Source of the DNA: Daphnia pulex
Lineage: Eukaryota; Arthropoda; Branchiopoda; Diplostraca; Daphniidae
Assembly (NCBI RefSeq): GCF_021134715.1
Contig: NC_060023.1
Location: 2,666,001 to 2,730,000, forward strand
Reading direction: 5' to 3'
DNA length: 64,000 nt
Position 1 is the first letter of the stretch. Every line of letters begins with the position of its first letter. The translations under genes and the position numbers were made by a program. The notes under the pieces are model-generated. The model did no database searches and was not told the origin of the DNA. It saw only the letters and a program-made list of their open reading frames with translations. Below, in pieces: positions 30,501-41,640 of this stretch.

Positions 30501-31386
30501 GGACCGGCGAAAGGCGACGAAGAGACCATTGAACTGAGGAAGCCTCATGCAGTCTCTCATAAGAGAATTTCTTCCTACGAGAACGTCGTAAGCAATAATC
30601 CAACCCCTCATCCAAACGCAGTTTCTATGTTCGGAGGATTCCAACCACCGATGCCGCTAGATCGGACAAAATTTGATGTTGATAAACCGAGGCCTAGCGT
30701 ACCGGAACGACCGTCCATCATAAAGCAACAGGGTAAAACTAAAATCTTCATTTAAACTAGTTCCATAAGACTTATTGATTCAATGAAACAGGTTCAACAG
30801 GCAGTACTTCAACCAACACTTTAGCACCGGAAGCTCATAGCCCTAATGAAACTAGAAATAATCAAGGGCCAGCAGTATTGGAGCGAGTTCATTCTTTCTC
30901 TGTTAACAAGCAACAAGTTTCAATTGTACAGGTTAACAGTAACAATCCGGGTTTGACGCTCAACTCTTCCGACCATCCCGATATACAGTATGCGGACTCA
31001 GAGGATGCTTCACCTCCTGCTGTCCAAGGTAGGTTTAAAACTTGCGGGTTTTTGTTTGTTTTTGCTGTTGTTAAATTTAGTGTACCGTGAGTAATTGTTT
31101 AATGGTTTTAGGTGAAGTGGTGAAACCTGAACGTCCGCCCAAACCGGAAAGACTATCGCATCCTTCCGGAAACGGAAGTGTTGAAAGTAACAATAACAAC
31201 AACACATCATCGTCCAAACCCGAAGCAATAACTGGAGAAGAAGAAGTCTTCACTCAACCGATCAATGTTGGAGGAACTCTGCCCCGTCCAGCTCCACGTC
31301 CCCAGCCTCCTGTGCCGCCCATAAAGCCTCGTAGTACCATTTCGACATCGTCAATAGGAGCAGTTGGAGACAGTACTGATCTTTGA
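27547..31386 (+). CDS. RhoGAP92B: BAR-RhoGAP protein, RICH/nadrin type (ARHGAP17/ARHGAP44 ortholog)
   Basis: Fourteen exons close in frame. The first (27547-27599) encodes MKKNFFRVKQLVDQTVSR, matching the start of RICH1. The next exons (27945, 28127, 28280, 28546, 28768) build the BAR domain, with AEQSEVLTEDVQSAEKHVEL and LILDMDSARTRYRNAQKQA. The RhoGAP domain begins in the 28768 exon (FGCDLDEHL, ETGVDEEGIFRIAGGASKVR, with the arginine finger R in FRIAG) and runs through exons 29104, 29361 and 29567 (ILKSYLRELPDPLFSLALYD, NNIRYLIKFFHELS, MTSQNLAIVLAPSLLW). The tail (29746 to 31386) is Pro-rich with PxxP and PKPERP motifs for SH3 partners. The BAR part binds curved membranes and the GAP domain turns off Rac/Cdc42-type GTPases. 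The symbol is that of the Drosophila ortholog. Confidence 0.92.
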
Positions 31387-31723
31387 GGATCAACTCAAAA
31401 AACTTTTATTATTTCCCTATAAAGTATAATTGCCTTTTTCTATTAAGAGGCCGAGCCTTTCCGATTTTTTCAAATGTACGTGGTTTGTTTTTGTGATTAC
31501 GGACGGTATTTATAATGAAATCAAAGTCGGAGAGACAGAAGAGATGTGTTGGTATTTTGTGATGGGTGTGTTGGTTGTGTTTCGATTTTCTATACGACAT
31601 CCTACGTAAATCAGTGATTGTTTTCGAAAGTGCATTTGGAAAGCTGATGAATTAGGATTTTTGTTTACTCTTTTTTCATGTTTGTTTATTTACTGTTGTC
31701 AAAAATGGTTTGACCAAAACTAT

Positions 31724-32785
31724 TTACGAATCGAGAGTAGGTGATTGGCGTCCTTGCTTCGTCATCGAGTGTGCCCGCTTCTCCCTTAGACGCTCCCGAG
31801 CTGCCCTTTCACGCCTAAAACATTCGATGCATTTTTAACCGTTTAAATTGCGTTTGATAATATGATATCAATACAATTAACATACAAATTGAGCATAACT
31901 TCTAATGATTACTGACCACTTACTACTAGCGATACATAGTAAACAATTACAGGAAATAGTTGAAAAAACCGATTCTAGTGAAATGTATAGTAATTAATAA
32001 ACGATACTTACAGCCTTCGTTGTCTTTCCACTGTTTCTGGGGAGATTTCGGGGATTACGAGACTTTGCGCCGTAGATTGGATCAAATCTCTCAATTTGTC
32101 GAGCGTGTCAGCCAAATTAAGGTGCTGAGATCTGGTTCTGTCTGATTTAACAATAAAGTAACCTTCTTTGGATAGCTGATTTTTCAATTTTTCTGCTAAT
32201 TTGACACGAACAGGCTCTGGAATCCATTCAGCACTGGCTAGGTGAAATCTTATTTCAGCTTTGGTTGAGACACAATTGACATTTTGCCCTCCAGGTCCGC
32301 TACTGCGAGCATAGCTAATTTGAATTTTGTCTGGAAGAGAAAAAAAAACAGAAATTCGTTGAAGCTTAGACATATTAAATAGTAAAAGGGATACTATTAC
32401 GGTGTTTATATTTTACAAACCATAGTAAACTGGTAATAATAAATTTATGAATAGCCATCAAAATAGCTTTCTCTGCAACAATAAACTTACCCATCGGTAT
32501 GTAGCCACTAAATTTCCCATCTTTACTTTCTGGTGCCTATGATTGTTTAAAAAGTGAAAAGGAAAAAGCTGTTTGTTAGTAGGTTATACTTTAAACGTGA
32601 TAATGTTGTCAGCTGATTTCGTATTTATTATGATTTACCTTGGGAATCGTGGTGATATCCAACCGACTAGATGGATATAATTTTTCAAGGGTTATACTAC
32701 TTTTAAAACCAGATAGATATGCTCGACTACTCGATGAATTTATCAAAATCCTTCGAAAACTGGAGAAATTATTGAGGACTGCCAT
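31724..32785 (-). CDS. MRPL58: Mitoribosomal peptidyl-tRNA hydrolase ICT1 (mL62)
   Basis: Four exons give 200 residues: 32639-32785, 32491-32536, 32012-32330 and 31724-31814. The N-terminus is a basic Ser-rich mitochondrial presequence, then LEKLYPSS as in human ICT1. The catalytic core has ISYARSSGPGGQNVNCVSTK, which holds the GGQ motif, followed by AEIRFHLASAEWIPEPVR. The basic tail ERAARERLREKRAHS matches the ribosome-binding tail of ICT1. The protein hydrolyses peptidyl-tRNA on stalled mitoribosomes and is a part of the large subunit. The ATG at 32785 is used; a longer frame begins only with GTG. Transcription converges with the RhoGAP gene, about 340 bp apart. Confidence 0.93.
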
Positions 32786-33387
32786 GTTTTCGTATAAGTG
32801 GTGTAACACAAGCTAGCAGACAACATAGCTGAAGCCGGAGGGGCCATGGTCTTGACTCGCCGAGTATGCGGACGACGCTAGAAAATCTTGTTGGTTGGTA
32901 ATCGCTGACGCTAGATGTCTTGATGGTTGGTAGCCTAATCAACTAAAGTTAATTACCAACCAAAATAGCAAAGCACCATATTAGTAAATCAAGGATGATT
33001 GATGTAAACTAGCGAGTAGGCTACATTTCGGGAAAAAACCCTTCGAAAATTAAGTCAAACTCAGAAAATGAAAGAAGAAAAGAGTGCAACATTTTACGAA
33101 CGTTTCAGTCTTTTCGAATGACGTTCCGCGAGTAAGAACGTCCGAGGCTCGTCACGCTCCAATTCGAGGTTTAAGACTGTGAAAAGTGAATCGCTCTACC
33201 GTAATAGCTAGGTAATAACAAATGCAAGTTAGATGGGTGTGGATGACTAAATTGTATACAATGAAACTATATTACAAGAGGAGACTGTCAATAATAAGGA
33301 ATTTTCGAAAGGCTCGTCCGCTCGTCCATTCATTGGGAACTTTTCAGATTTCATAAGGTCATAAATAGTAATATACCAACTCGTCGC
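32786..33387. other. Spacer between ICT1 and the cuticle gene
   Basis: Contains a short imperfect repeat of GGTTGGTAATCGCTGACGCTAG-like sequence near 32,890-32,940 and otherwise nothing recognised. Confidence 0.4.
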
Positions 33388-33396
33388 TATATAAAG
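33388..33396 (+). promoter_or_regulatory. TATA box of the cuticle gene
   Basis: CTATATAAA about 30 bp upstream of a TCAGTC initiator-like site and about 70 bp before the ATG. Confidence 0.65.
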
Positions 33397-33459
33397 AACA
33401 TGGTATGTTGATCAAAAGTCATCAGTCTTTTACAAGAAAGTTTCACTCACCAATCCAAC

Positions 33460-34038
33460 ATGCAGGTAAGAACGAAATTTAAATTAAAAACCGCAGTCAA
33501 TCAAATACAAAGTACAATTCTTCTCTAGTTTGTTTTTATTCTTCTCGCATCCGTTGTCGTCACCGCCGTTTCAGCTCAATCTTACGAATATAAACCCAGT
33601 TATCCTGCAGCTGGTTACAAGGACGATTACTATTCGGTACGAACTTTTACTTTAATTGAAACATTATAGTGCTGTTGCTCTATCTTCACGTGATCTTCGT
33701 GAAGATAAAACGAATTATTTCTTATAAATTGCTTAATACAGGCTCCGGCTAAATACGATTTTGGATATGCGGTAAAGGACGATTATTCTTACGTCGACTT
33801 TGGCCACAACGAAAACCGCAACGGTGACAAAACAAAGGGACAATATTATGTTGTTCTCCCTGATGGTCGTCGTCAGGTGGTCAACTATGCTGTTGATGGT
33901 TATTTCGGCTATGTCGCAGATGTTAAATATGAGGGAAACTACAAGCCGGCGTATAAACCAATCAACGCGCATCAGACGGAATACAAACCAACATATCATC
34001 AGACCACTCTCACTCCTTCTTACATACCCAAACATTAA
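33460..34038 (+). CDS. Cuticle protein with Rebers-Riddiford chitin-binding domain
   Basis: Three exons give 136 residues: 33460-33465 (only Met-Gln), 33529-33636 and 33742-34038. The tiny first exon is typical of arthropod cuticle genes. The signal peptide is MQFVFILLASVVVTAVSAQ. The third exon holds the RR domain (PF00379 type): FGYAVKDDYSYVDFGHNENR, then NGDKTKGQYYVVLPDGRRQ and VDGYFGYVADVKYEGNYKP. The RR core binds chitin in the exoskeleton, and the GYVADV core resembles pro-resilin-like proteins. Tyr/Pro/Thr repeats fill the C-terminus (TEYKPTYHQTTLTPSY). The gene lies tail to tail with LRR copy 1. Decayed pieces of its third exon occur further right. Confidence 0.92.
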
Positions 34039-34390
34039 GACTTAATTTTAATTAGTGGCAGACTATAGGTGCACTTAGATAACGCTAACTATAGATGCAG
34101 AGCATGAACAATGTGAATAGGAAATTATGCCATGATTTCAAGTGAATGAATAACAAATAAATATTAGTTATATGAACAGTTGAAATAGTGAGAAAGTGAT
34201 TGCCAATAAATAAAATTTCGACAATCGACGATTAGCTTCTGGGCACTTTTTAAGTTTTTTTATTCACTCCAGAACACAAATAATTCGACAAAAACACTAT
34301 TATTGGAGCTCGCATCATTCACACAAAAGAACGAACAAATAAGTTCGCTGCTCTTCATTTTTCAGTAAATAAGAACACAAAACTTATGCG

Positions 34391-36078
34391 TCAATAGCGT
34401 TGACTATAAGTCGGATAAATTATACGTTCAGTATCAAAATTCTCAAACTCTAAAATCAATTTCCAATTGTTACGATGAGAAATTTCGCACCAATCGTAAA
34501 CATTGCGAAGAGTGACTTTATTGCAAAAAGAGAAGATTATTTCTTCAAGACGATTTTCATTTATTAATAGTGCATCTAGTCCCTGCTTTGTCACTAAATT
34601 ACAGGCTGTAAAACTTAGTACCTCAAGATTCTTAAATATGCCGTTTGTCATGGCTTCTTGTAAAAAATTGTCAGTGAGTGCGTCACAATCTGATATTTCA
34701 ACTTCCTCTAGTAAAGGACAAGATAACAAAGCAAATAGAATGTCATTTGATAGATTGAAGCCGCACTCTAGAATCTTGAGATCCTCGAAAATAACTCGCC
34801 CTTTTTCTTTCCGCAATTGAATTATCTCGTTTTCAGACAAGGAACTCAAACTTTGGCTTTGCCTTTGGAAGACCAGTGAGTTTAAATTGGGACAAAATTT
34901 GACAATCGTCCAAATATCAACGACTTCAAGGTATGCAAGGTCGAGAACTTTTAATGAATTTCCGATCACCTTAAGCACTGGAGCAATGCCCATGTCGAAG
35001 GTAATTTCATCTCCTGTAGAGCTTTTGACCCCCATGATTCTGAGTACTCGAAGGTTTTTCAAATTTGTCAAGCAAAACAAATCAGAGTCTTTTAATCCCT
35101 TCTTAACAACAATAGTGAGATCGAGAAGCCCAGGGCAACATCCTACTACTAACCCAAGATTACCTTTTCTATATAAACTGGCAGGACGAATATTTAGACG
35201 AATGATAGCAAATTTTAACACCTGTGGTGGAAGTGAAACTATGGCTGCTGACTTAACCACTGCTACTAATACATCAAAGATTTTTCGATTTTCGATGACC
35301 TGCAAGGCTGAAAAATGTTGTACAGCCATTTGTGTTCCTTTTTTCGTCACGGAACGACAGCAAAAAAAGAATTCATGAAGAGTGTTGCGTAGATCACTTG
35401 ATTGGAGAATTAACCATTCAATGCCAGTGTCTGTCACTCTAGAGCAATAATTTACATCCAATACCCTACATTTTAAAAATAAATAAAAATAATGAATCAT
35501 ATTCGAGCTAGAAAAAAAAACCAGTTGGATAAATTTTAAATACCTTAAATTTTTACACCATGTCCCTATGATTTTTAAACAAGAGTCTCCCACATTTGTT
35601 TTTTGCAAGACTAGTACTTGCAGTGTTTCGAGTTTTCTGAAATTCAGGTATTGCTCATTGCACAAATTGGGAATAATTAATTTTTTTAGCTCCGTTGTAA
35701 TGAGAAACCCAATGTCGAAATTTTTCATTTTCTTGTGAAGTGAACTGATGATCTGCTCCAACAGAACGGTAGCTATAATAAAGTATATTGTTATCATTGT
35801 TAAATATGAGGATTAAGCATTACATAATCCATGAAAATATAACTCTTAAAAAACTTTCCGCAATCCAACTTACGTATTTTATGGAACGGATTATTGTCGG
35901 ATTCGTCTTCAGTTGTTTCACTTGTTTGTGGAATAGAACATGATGAACTAGTGCTCGTCTCCAACTTCAATCGCTTTTTAACACTTTTAACGGGAGTCGG
36001 ATAAATATGTTCTAGATTGTTCTTAATTATGTAAAGACACTGTGAAAAAAGTGAGAAAACAGGCGACACTTTAGGCAT
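34391..36078 (-). CDS. Leucine-rich repeat protein, copy 1
   Basis: Three exons give 502 residues: 35874-36078, 35544-35772 and 34391-35465 (phases 1 and 2). I take MPKVSPVFSLFSQCLYIIKN as the start because copies 3 to 5 begin at the same Met. The N-terminal 70 residues are Ser-rich with a basic patch (VKSVKKRLKLE). LLEQIISSL after intron 1 resembles an F-box-like helix only weakly. Then come degenerate LRRs of the AMN1/FBXL type: CRVLDVNYCSRVTDTGIEWL, LGLVVGCCPGLLDLTIVVKK, LTNLKNLRVLRIMG, LEVLSFTACNLVTKQGLDAL. Such proteins often recruit substrates to ubiquitin ligases; for this family that is a guess. No transmembrane segment or signal peptide is seen. Confidence 0.75.
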
Positions 36079-36303
36079 CCTTAACTGTATTTGAAACAAA
36101 TAATTTTTCAAAATAATAGTATGAAACGGAGATTTGTCTGACTAACGAAGCCCAACTATGAGTACCTCAAAGCAATGAATGAAAAAAAAGGAAGATAACT
36201 TTTATTCAGCCTTCCATAGTCGTTGTTTCGTCGTTTTCCCCTTCAACGTTTCTGACGATTTCTCAGGACGTCGCTTGAGAGATTCCGTTTCTTGCTCAAA
36301 CAG

Positions 36304-36611
36304 TCTCCGGCTAAATACGATTTTGGCTATGCGGAACAATCGAAGGACGATTATTCTTACGTCGACTTTGGCAACAACGAAAACCGCAACGGTGACAAAA
36401 CAAAAACAATATTATGTTGTTCTGGTTGTTCTCCCTGATGGTCGTTGTCAGGTGGTCAACTATGCTATTGATGGTTATTCCGGCTATGTCGCAGATGTTA
36501 AATATGATGGGAAACTACAAGCCGGCGTATAAACCAATCTACCCGCATCAGACGGAATACAAACCGACATATCAGACCACTCTCACTCCTTCTTACATAC
36601 CCAAACATTAA
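36304..36611 (+). pseudogene. Cuticle gene fragment A (third exon only)
   Basis: Very similar to 33,742-34,038. The first two exons are missing and the sequence upstream is the LRR promoter region instead. FGYAEQSKDDYSYVDFGNNE is in one frame; a deletion near 36,402-36,408 shifts the frame, and an insertion of a GTTCTG-like hexamer follows, before VLPDGRCQVVNYAIDGYSGY. One more shift occurs near 36,509. It is a decayed host gene copy. Confidence 0.8.
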
Positions 36612-36937
36612 GACTTAATTTTAATTAGTGGTTAACTATAGATGAAGAGCATGAACAATGTGAATAGGAAATTATGCCATGATTTCAAGTGAATGAATAA
36701 CAAATAAATATTAGTTATATGAACAGTTGAAATAGTGAGAAAGTGATTGCCAATAAATAAAATTTCGACAATCGACGATTAGCTTCTGGGCACTTTTTAA
36801 GTTTTTTTATTCACTCCAGAACACAAATAATTCGACAAAAACACTATTATTGGAGCTCGCATCATTCACACAAAAGAACGAACAAATAAGTTCGCTGCTC
36901 TTCTTTTTTCAGTAAATAAGAACACAAAACTTATGCG

Positions 36938-38624
36938 TCAATAGCGTTGACTATAAGTCGGATAAATTATACGTTCAGTATCAAAATTCTCAAATTCTAA
37001 AATCAATTTCCAATTGTTACGATGAGCAATTTCGCACCAATCGTAAACATTGCGAAGAGTGACTTTATTGCAAAAAGAGAAGATTATTTCTTCAAGACGA
37101 TTTTCATTTATTAATAGTGCATCTAGTCCCTGCTTTGTCACTAAATTACAGGCTGTTAAACTTAGTACCTCAAGATTCTTAAATATGCCGTTTGTCATGG
37201 CTTCTTGTAAAAAATTGTCAGTGAGTGCGTCACATTCTGATATTTCAACATCCTCTAGTAAAGGACAAGATAATAATCCAAATAAAATGTCATTTGATAG
37301 ATTGAAGCCGCACTCTAGAATCTTGAGATCCTCGAAAATAACTCGCCCTTTTTCTTTCCGCAATTGAATTATCTCGTTTTCAGACAAGGAACTCAAACTT
37401 TGGCTTTGCCTTTGGAAGACCAGTGAGTTTAAATTGGGACAAAATTTGACAATCGTCCAAATATCAACGACTTCAAGGTATGCAAGGTCGAGAACTTTTA
37501 ATGAATTTCCGATCATCTTAAGCACTGGAGCAATGCCCATGTCGAAGGTAATTTCATCTCCTGTAGAGCTTTTGACCCCCATGATTCTGAGTACTCGAAG
37601 GTTTTTCAAATTTGTCAAGCAAAACAAATCAGAGTCTTTTAATCCCTTCTTAACAACAATAGTGAGATCGAGAAGCCCAGGGCAACATCCTACTACTAAC
37701 CCAAGATTGCCTTTTCTATATAAACCGGCAGGACGAATATTTAGACGAATGAAAGCAAATTTTAACACCTGTGGTGGAAGTGAAACTATGGCCGCTGACT
37801 TAACCACTACTACTAAAACATCAAAGATTTTTTGATTTTCGATGACCTGCAAGGCTGAAAAATGTTGTACAGCCATTTGTGTTCCTCTTTTCGTCACGGA
37901 ACGACAGGAAATAAACAATTCATGAAGAGTGTTGCGTAGATCACTTGATGGGAGAATTAACCATTCAATGCCAGTGTCTGTCACTCTAGAGCAATGATTT
38001 ACATCCAATACCCTACATTTAAAAAATAAATAAAAATAATGAATCATATTCGTTAGAAAAATAAAACCAGTTGGATAAATTTTTAAAAATAGTCCCACCT
38101 TAAATTTTTACACCATGTCCCTATAATTTTTAAACAAGAGTCTCCCACATTTGTTTTTTGCAAGACTAGCACTTGCAGTGTTTCGAGTTTTCTGAAATTT
38201 AGGTATTGCTCATTGCACAAATTGGGAATAATTAATTTTTTTAGCTCCGTTGTAATGAGAAACCCAATATTGAAATTTTTCATTTTCTTGTCTCTAGGAA
38301 GGGAACTGATGATCTGCTCCAACAGAACGGTAGCTAAAGTATAAGTTTAATCATTGTTAAATATGAGGATTAAGCATTACATTATCCATGCAAATATTAA
38401 CTCTTAAAAAACTTTCCGTAATCCAACTTACGTATTTTATGAAACGGATTATTGTCGGATTCGCCTTCAGTTGTTTGTGGGATAGAACATGAACTAGTGC
38501 TCGTCTCCAACTTCAATCGCTTTTTAACACTATTAACGGGAGTCGGATAAATATGTTCTAGATTGTTCTTAATAATGTAAAGACACTGTGAAAAAAGTGA
38601 GAAAACAGGCGACACTTTAGGCAT
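36938..38624 (-). CDS. Leucine-rich repeat protein, copy 2
   Basis: Nearly identical to copy 1 (exons 38432-38624, 38099-38333 and 36938-38012, phases 1 and 2). It predicts a 500-residue product (500 codons plus stop). The N-terminal region lost a few Ser/Thr codons (ETSTSSCSIPQTTEGESDNN). The second donor is GTGGGA rather than GTATTT because a short insertion lies at 38,091-38,097. The repeat region has MGVKSSTGDEITFDMGIAPV, as in copy 1. The high similarity, including introns, means a recent duplication or gene conversion. Confidence 0.75.
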
Positions 38625-38850
38625 CCTTAACTGTATTTGAAACAAATAATTTTTCAAAATAATAGTATGAAACGAAGATTTGTCTGACTAACGAAGCCAA
38701 ACTATGAGTACCTCAAAGCAATGAATGAAAAAAAAAGGAAGATAACTTTTATTCAGCCTTCCATAGTCGTTGTTTCGTCGTTTTCCCCTTCAACGTTTCT
38801 GACGATTTCTCAGGACGTCGCTTGAGACATTCCGTTTCTTGCTCAAACAG

Positions 38851-39170
38851 TCTCCTGCTAAATACGATTTTGGCTATGCGGAACAATCGAAGGACGATTA
38901 TTCTTACGTCGACTTTGGCAACAACGAAAACCGCAACGGTGCGACAAAACAAAAGGACAATATTATGTTGTTCTGGTTGTTCTCCCTGATGGTCGTTGTC
39001 AGGTGGTCAACTATGCTATTGATGGTTATTCCGGCTATGTCGCAGATGTTAAATATGATGGGAAACTACAAGCCGGCGTATAAACCAATCTACGTACGCG
39101 CGGCAGACGGAATACAAACCGACATATCATCAGCCCACTCTCACTCCTTCTTACATACTAAAACATTAAG
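38851..39170 (+). pseudogene. Cuticle gene fragment B (third exon only)
   Basis: Same left junction as fragment A. It begins SPAKYDFGYAEQSKDDYSYV, then a one-base insertion near 38,941 shifts the frame. The same GTTCTG-like insertion as in A is present, so A and B share an already damaged parent. Near 39,092-39,105 it has diverged further. Confidence 0.8.
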
Positions 39171-39607
39171 ACTTAATTTTAATTAGTGGTTAACTATAGA
39201 TGCAGAGCATGGACAATGTGAATCGGAAATTATGATTTGAAGTGAATGAACAAATAAATATTAGTTATATGAACAGTAGAACTGAAATAGTGAAAGTGAT
39301 GGCCAATAAGATTTCGAAAATCGACGATTAGCTTCCGCGGGCACTTCTGGGTAGTGGGCACATGGGTTACAATTAGGATGAATTTTAGCAGAATGAATTA
39401 TATAAAATATATAACCCATATAAATTATATAGTAATAACCTGTTATCTCAAACTAGGGCAATTTAACGTAAAAGGGAAGTTACGTTCCACAGAAAATGCT
39501 TTCATGTCATCTTTATTTCTCAGGAGTTACAAAAAATTCACTTAAAGGTTAAAATCAAATCGCTATATTCTGCATTTTTCAATAACCAAGAACACAAAAT
39601 CTATGCC

Positions 39608-41300
39608 TTAATAGACAGCGCTGCTATAATTTGGATAAGTTATACGTTCCGTATCATCATTTTTAAATTCTAGAATCAATTCCCAATTGTTACGACGAGC
39701 GATTGTGTACCAATCGTAAACATTGTGAAGAGTAACTTTTTCACAACACCAGAAGTTTACTTTTGCAAGAGGATTGTCGTCATTTATTAGTAAGTCTAAT
39801 CCCTGCTTTGTCACTAAATTACAGCGTATTAAACGTAGTACCTGAAGATTTTTTAAGATGCCATTTTTCATAGCTTCTTGTAAAAAATCGTCGGTGAGTG
39901 CGTTACAATCTGATATGACAACTTTTTCTAGTGAAGGACAAGATAACAAAGCAAATAGAATGTCATTCGAAAGGTTGTATCCGCAAAGTATAAACTGAAG
40001 ATTCTCAAAAATCACTCGCCCTTTTTCTTTCCGCAATTGAATTACCTCGGTTTCAAACAAGGCACTTAAACTTTCGCAATGCTTTTGGAAAATCAGTGAG
40101 TTTAAATTGGGACAAAATTTGACAATGGTCCAAATGTCGACTTCAAAGTGCGGAAGGTGGAGAACTTTTAATGAATTTCCGACGACCTTTAGCACTGGAG
40201 CAATGCCCATGTCGAAAGTAATTTCATCTCCTCTTGAGCGTTTGTGCCAAGTGATGTCTAGCATTCGTAGGATCTTCAAATTCGTTAAGCAAAACAAATC
40301 AGAGTCTGTTAACCCCTTCTTAACAACAATAGTGAGATCGAGAAGCCCAGGGCAACATTCTACTACTAACCCAAAATTACCTTTTCTATATAAAGCAGCA
40401 GGATGCATTTTTAGACGAAGGAGAGGCAATTTTACAATTTTGGGTTGAACTCTCGCAGCTGACTTAACCACTTCTACTAAAACATCAAAGATATTTCGAT
40501 TTTCGATGACCTGTAAGGCTGAAAAATGCTGAAGAGCCATTTAGGTTCCTTTTTTCGTCACGGAACGACAGAAAATCAACAACTGTCGAAGTGTGTTGTT
40601 TAGCTCGCTTGATTGGAGAATTAACCATTCAATGCCAGTGTCCGTCACTCTGGAACAATAATTTACATCCAATACCCTACAAAATAACAAAAACAACAGT
40701 CAATAATGAACCATATTCCTACAAAAATTGAAATCAGGATAAATTTAAATACCTTAAATTTTTACACCATGTCCCTATGATTTTTAAACAAGAGTCTCCC
40801 ACATTTGTTTTTTGCATGACTAACACTTGCAGTTTTTCAAGTTTTCTGAAATTTAAGTATTGCTCATTGTAGTTGCTATAGCGGCACAAACTGGGAATAA
40901 TTAATTGCTGAAGCTCGGGGGTAATGAGAAACCCAATGTTGAAATTTTTCAATTTCTTTTCTTGAGGGAATGAACAGATGATCTCCTCCAACAAAACGGT
41001 AGCTAAAGTAGGATTTAAAATTTTTGCAAAATAAAAATATGTAAGCAATACTGCAATAGGCATTCAATTAATATGGAATTCAAATTACTGAATTAATTAA
41101 AATTTAAAAAGTTACCGTAATCTCAACTTACGTATTTTGTGAAACGGATTGTTGTCGGCTTCGCCATAAGATATTTCTGAAATGGAACATGAACTACCCT
41201 TCTCCAATTTAGGAGAAGGCCTATAAATATGTTCTAAATTATCTTGTATGACATAAAGACACTGTGAATAAAGTGAGAAGACAGGCGATACTTCAGGCAT
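39608..41300 (-). pseudogene. Leucine-rich repeat protein, copy 3 (internal stop)
   Basis: Exons 41132-41300, 40753-41002 and 39608-40676, with normal donors and acceptors. In exon 3 the codon AAA of the sequence GGA-ACC-AAA-ATG in copies 4 and 5 is TAA here (40,541-40,543), followed at once by ATG. The frame is then open for 310 residues to YPNYSSAVY. The upstream part encodes MPEVSPVFSLYSQCLYVIQD to the nonsense codon, about 180 residues. It may be a pseudogene or may give two short products. Protein sequence after the stop is well kept (LGFGLVVECCPGLLDL-like core). Confidence 0.75.
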
Positions 41301-41640
41301 GCTCTACTGGTATTAAAAAATTTGAGAAATAAAAATAGTAATCAAAGATTCGTTTGACCAACACAACGAGAAAATCAGTGCGTCAAAGCAATGAAAGACA
41401 ACTGAAGAACACAAGTATTATTCAGAGTAGCCTTCTTTATCCGTTTTGTCGTCGTTATTCCTTTCAACGTTTCTCGACGCATTTCTCCGAAAAGGTTAGA
41501 CGTTATATAACGAGTTTCCATCAATTATTTGTCAAGGTCAATCTGCCCCAATTTAGCAAATCGATAGCTTCTTCTTTAAACTTGGTTGAGAAACTTTCGC
41601 CTCTGCGATTTGTTTCGAAGTTTTGAAGAACTCGAGTGGA
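41301..41640. repeat. Upstream flank of LRR copy 3, shared with copy 5
   Basis: The block CAACGTTTCTCGACGC..TCTCCGAAAAGGTTAGACG and the following 130 bp match 48,180-48,420 closely. Copies 1, 2 and 4 have a shorter version that runs into the cuticle fragment. Confidence 0.6.

Noticed and set aside
33733-34035. Minus-strand ORF antisense to the cuticle gene
   Set aside because: The plus frame carries the Rebers-Riddiford consensus and clean splice sites.
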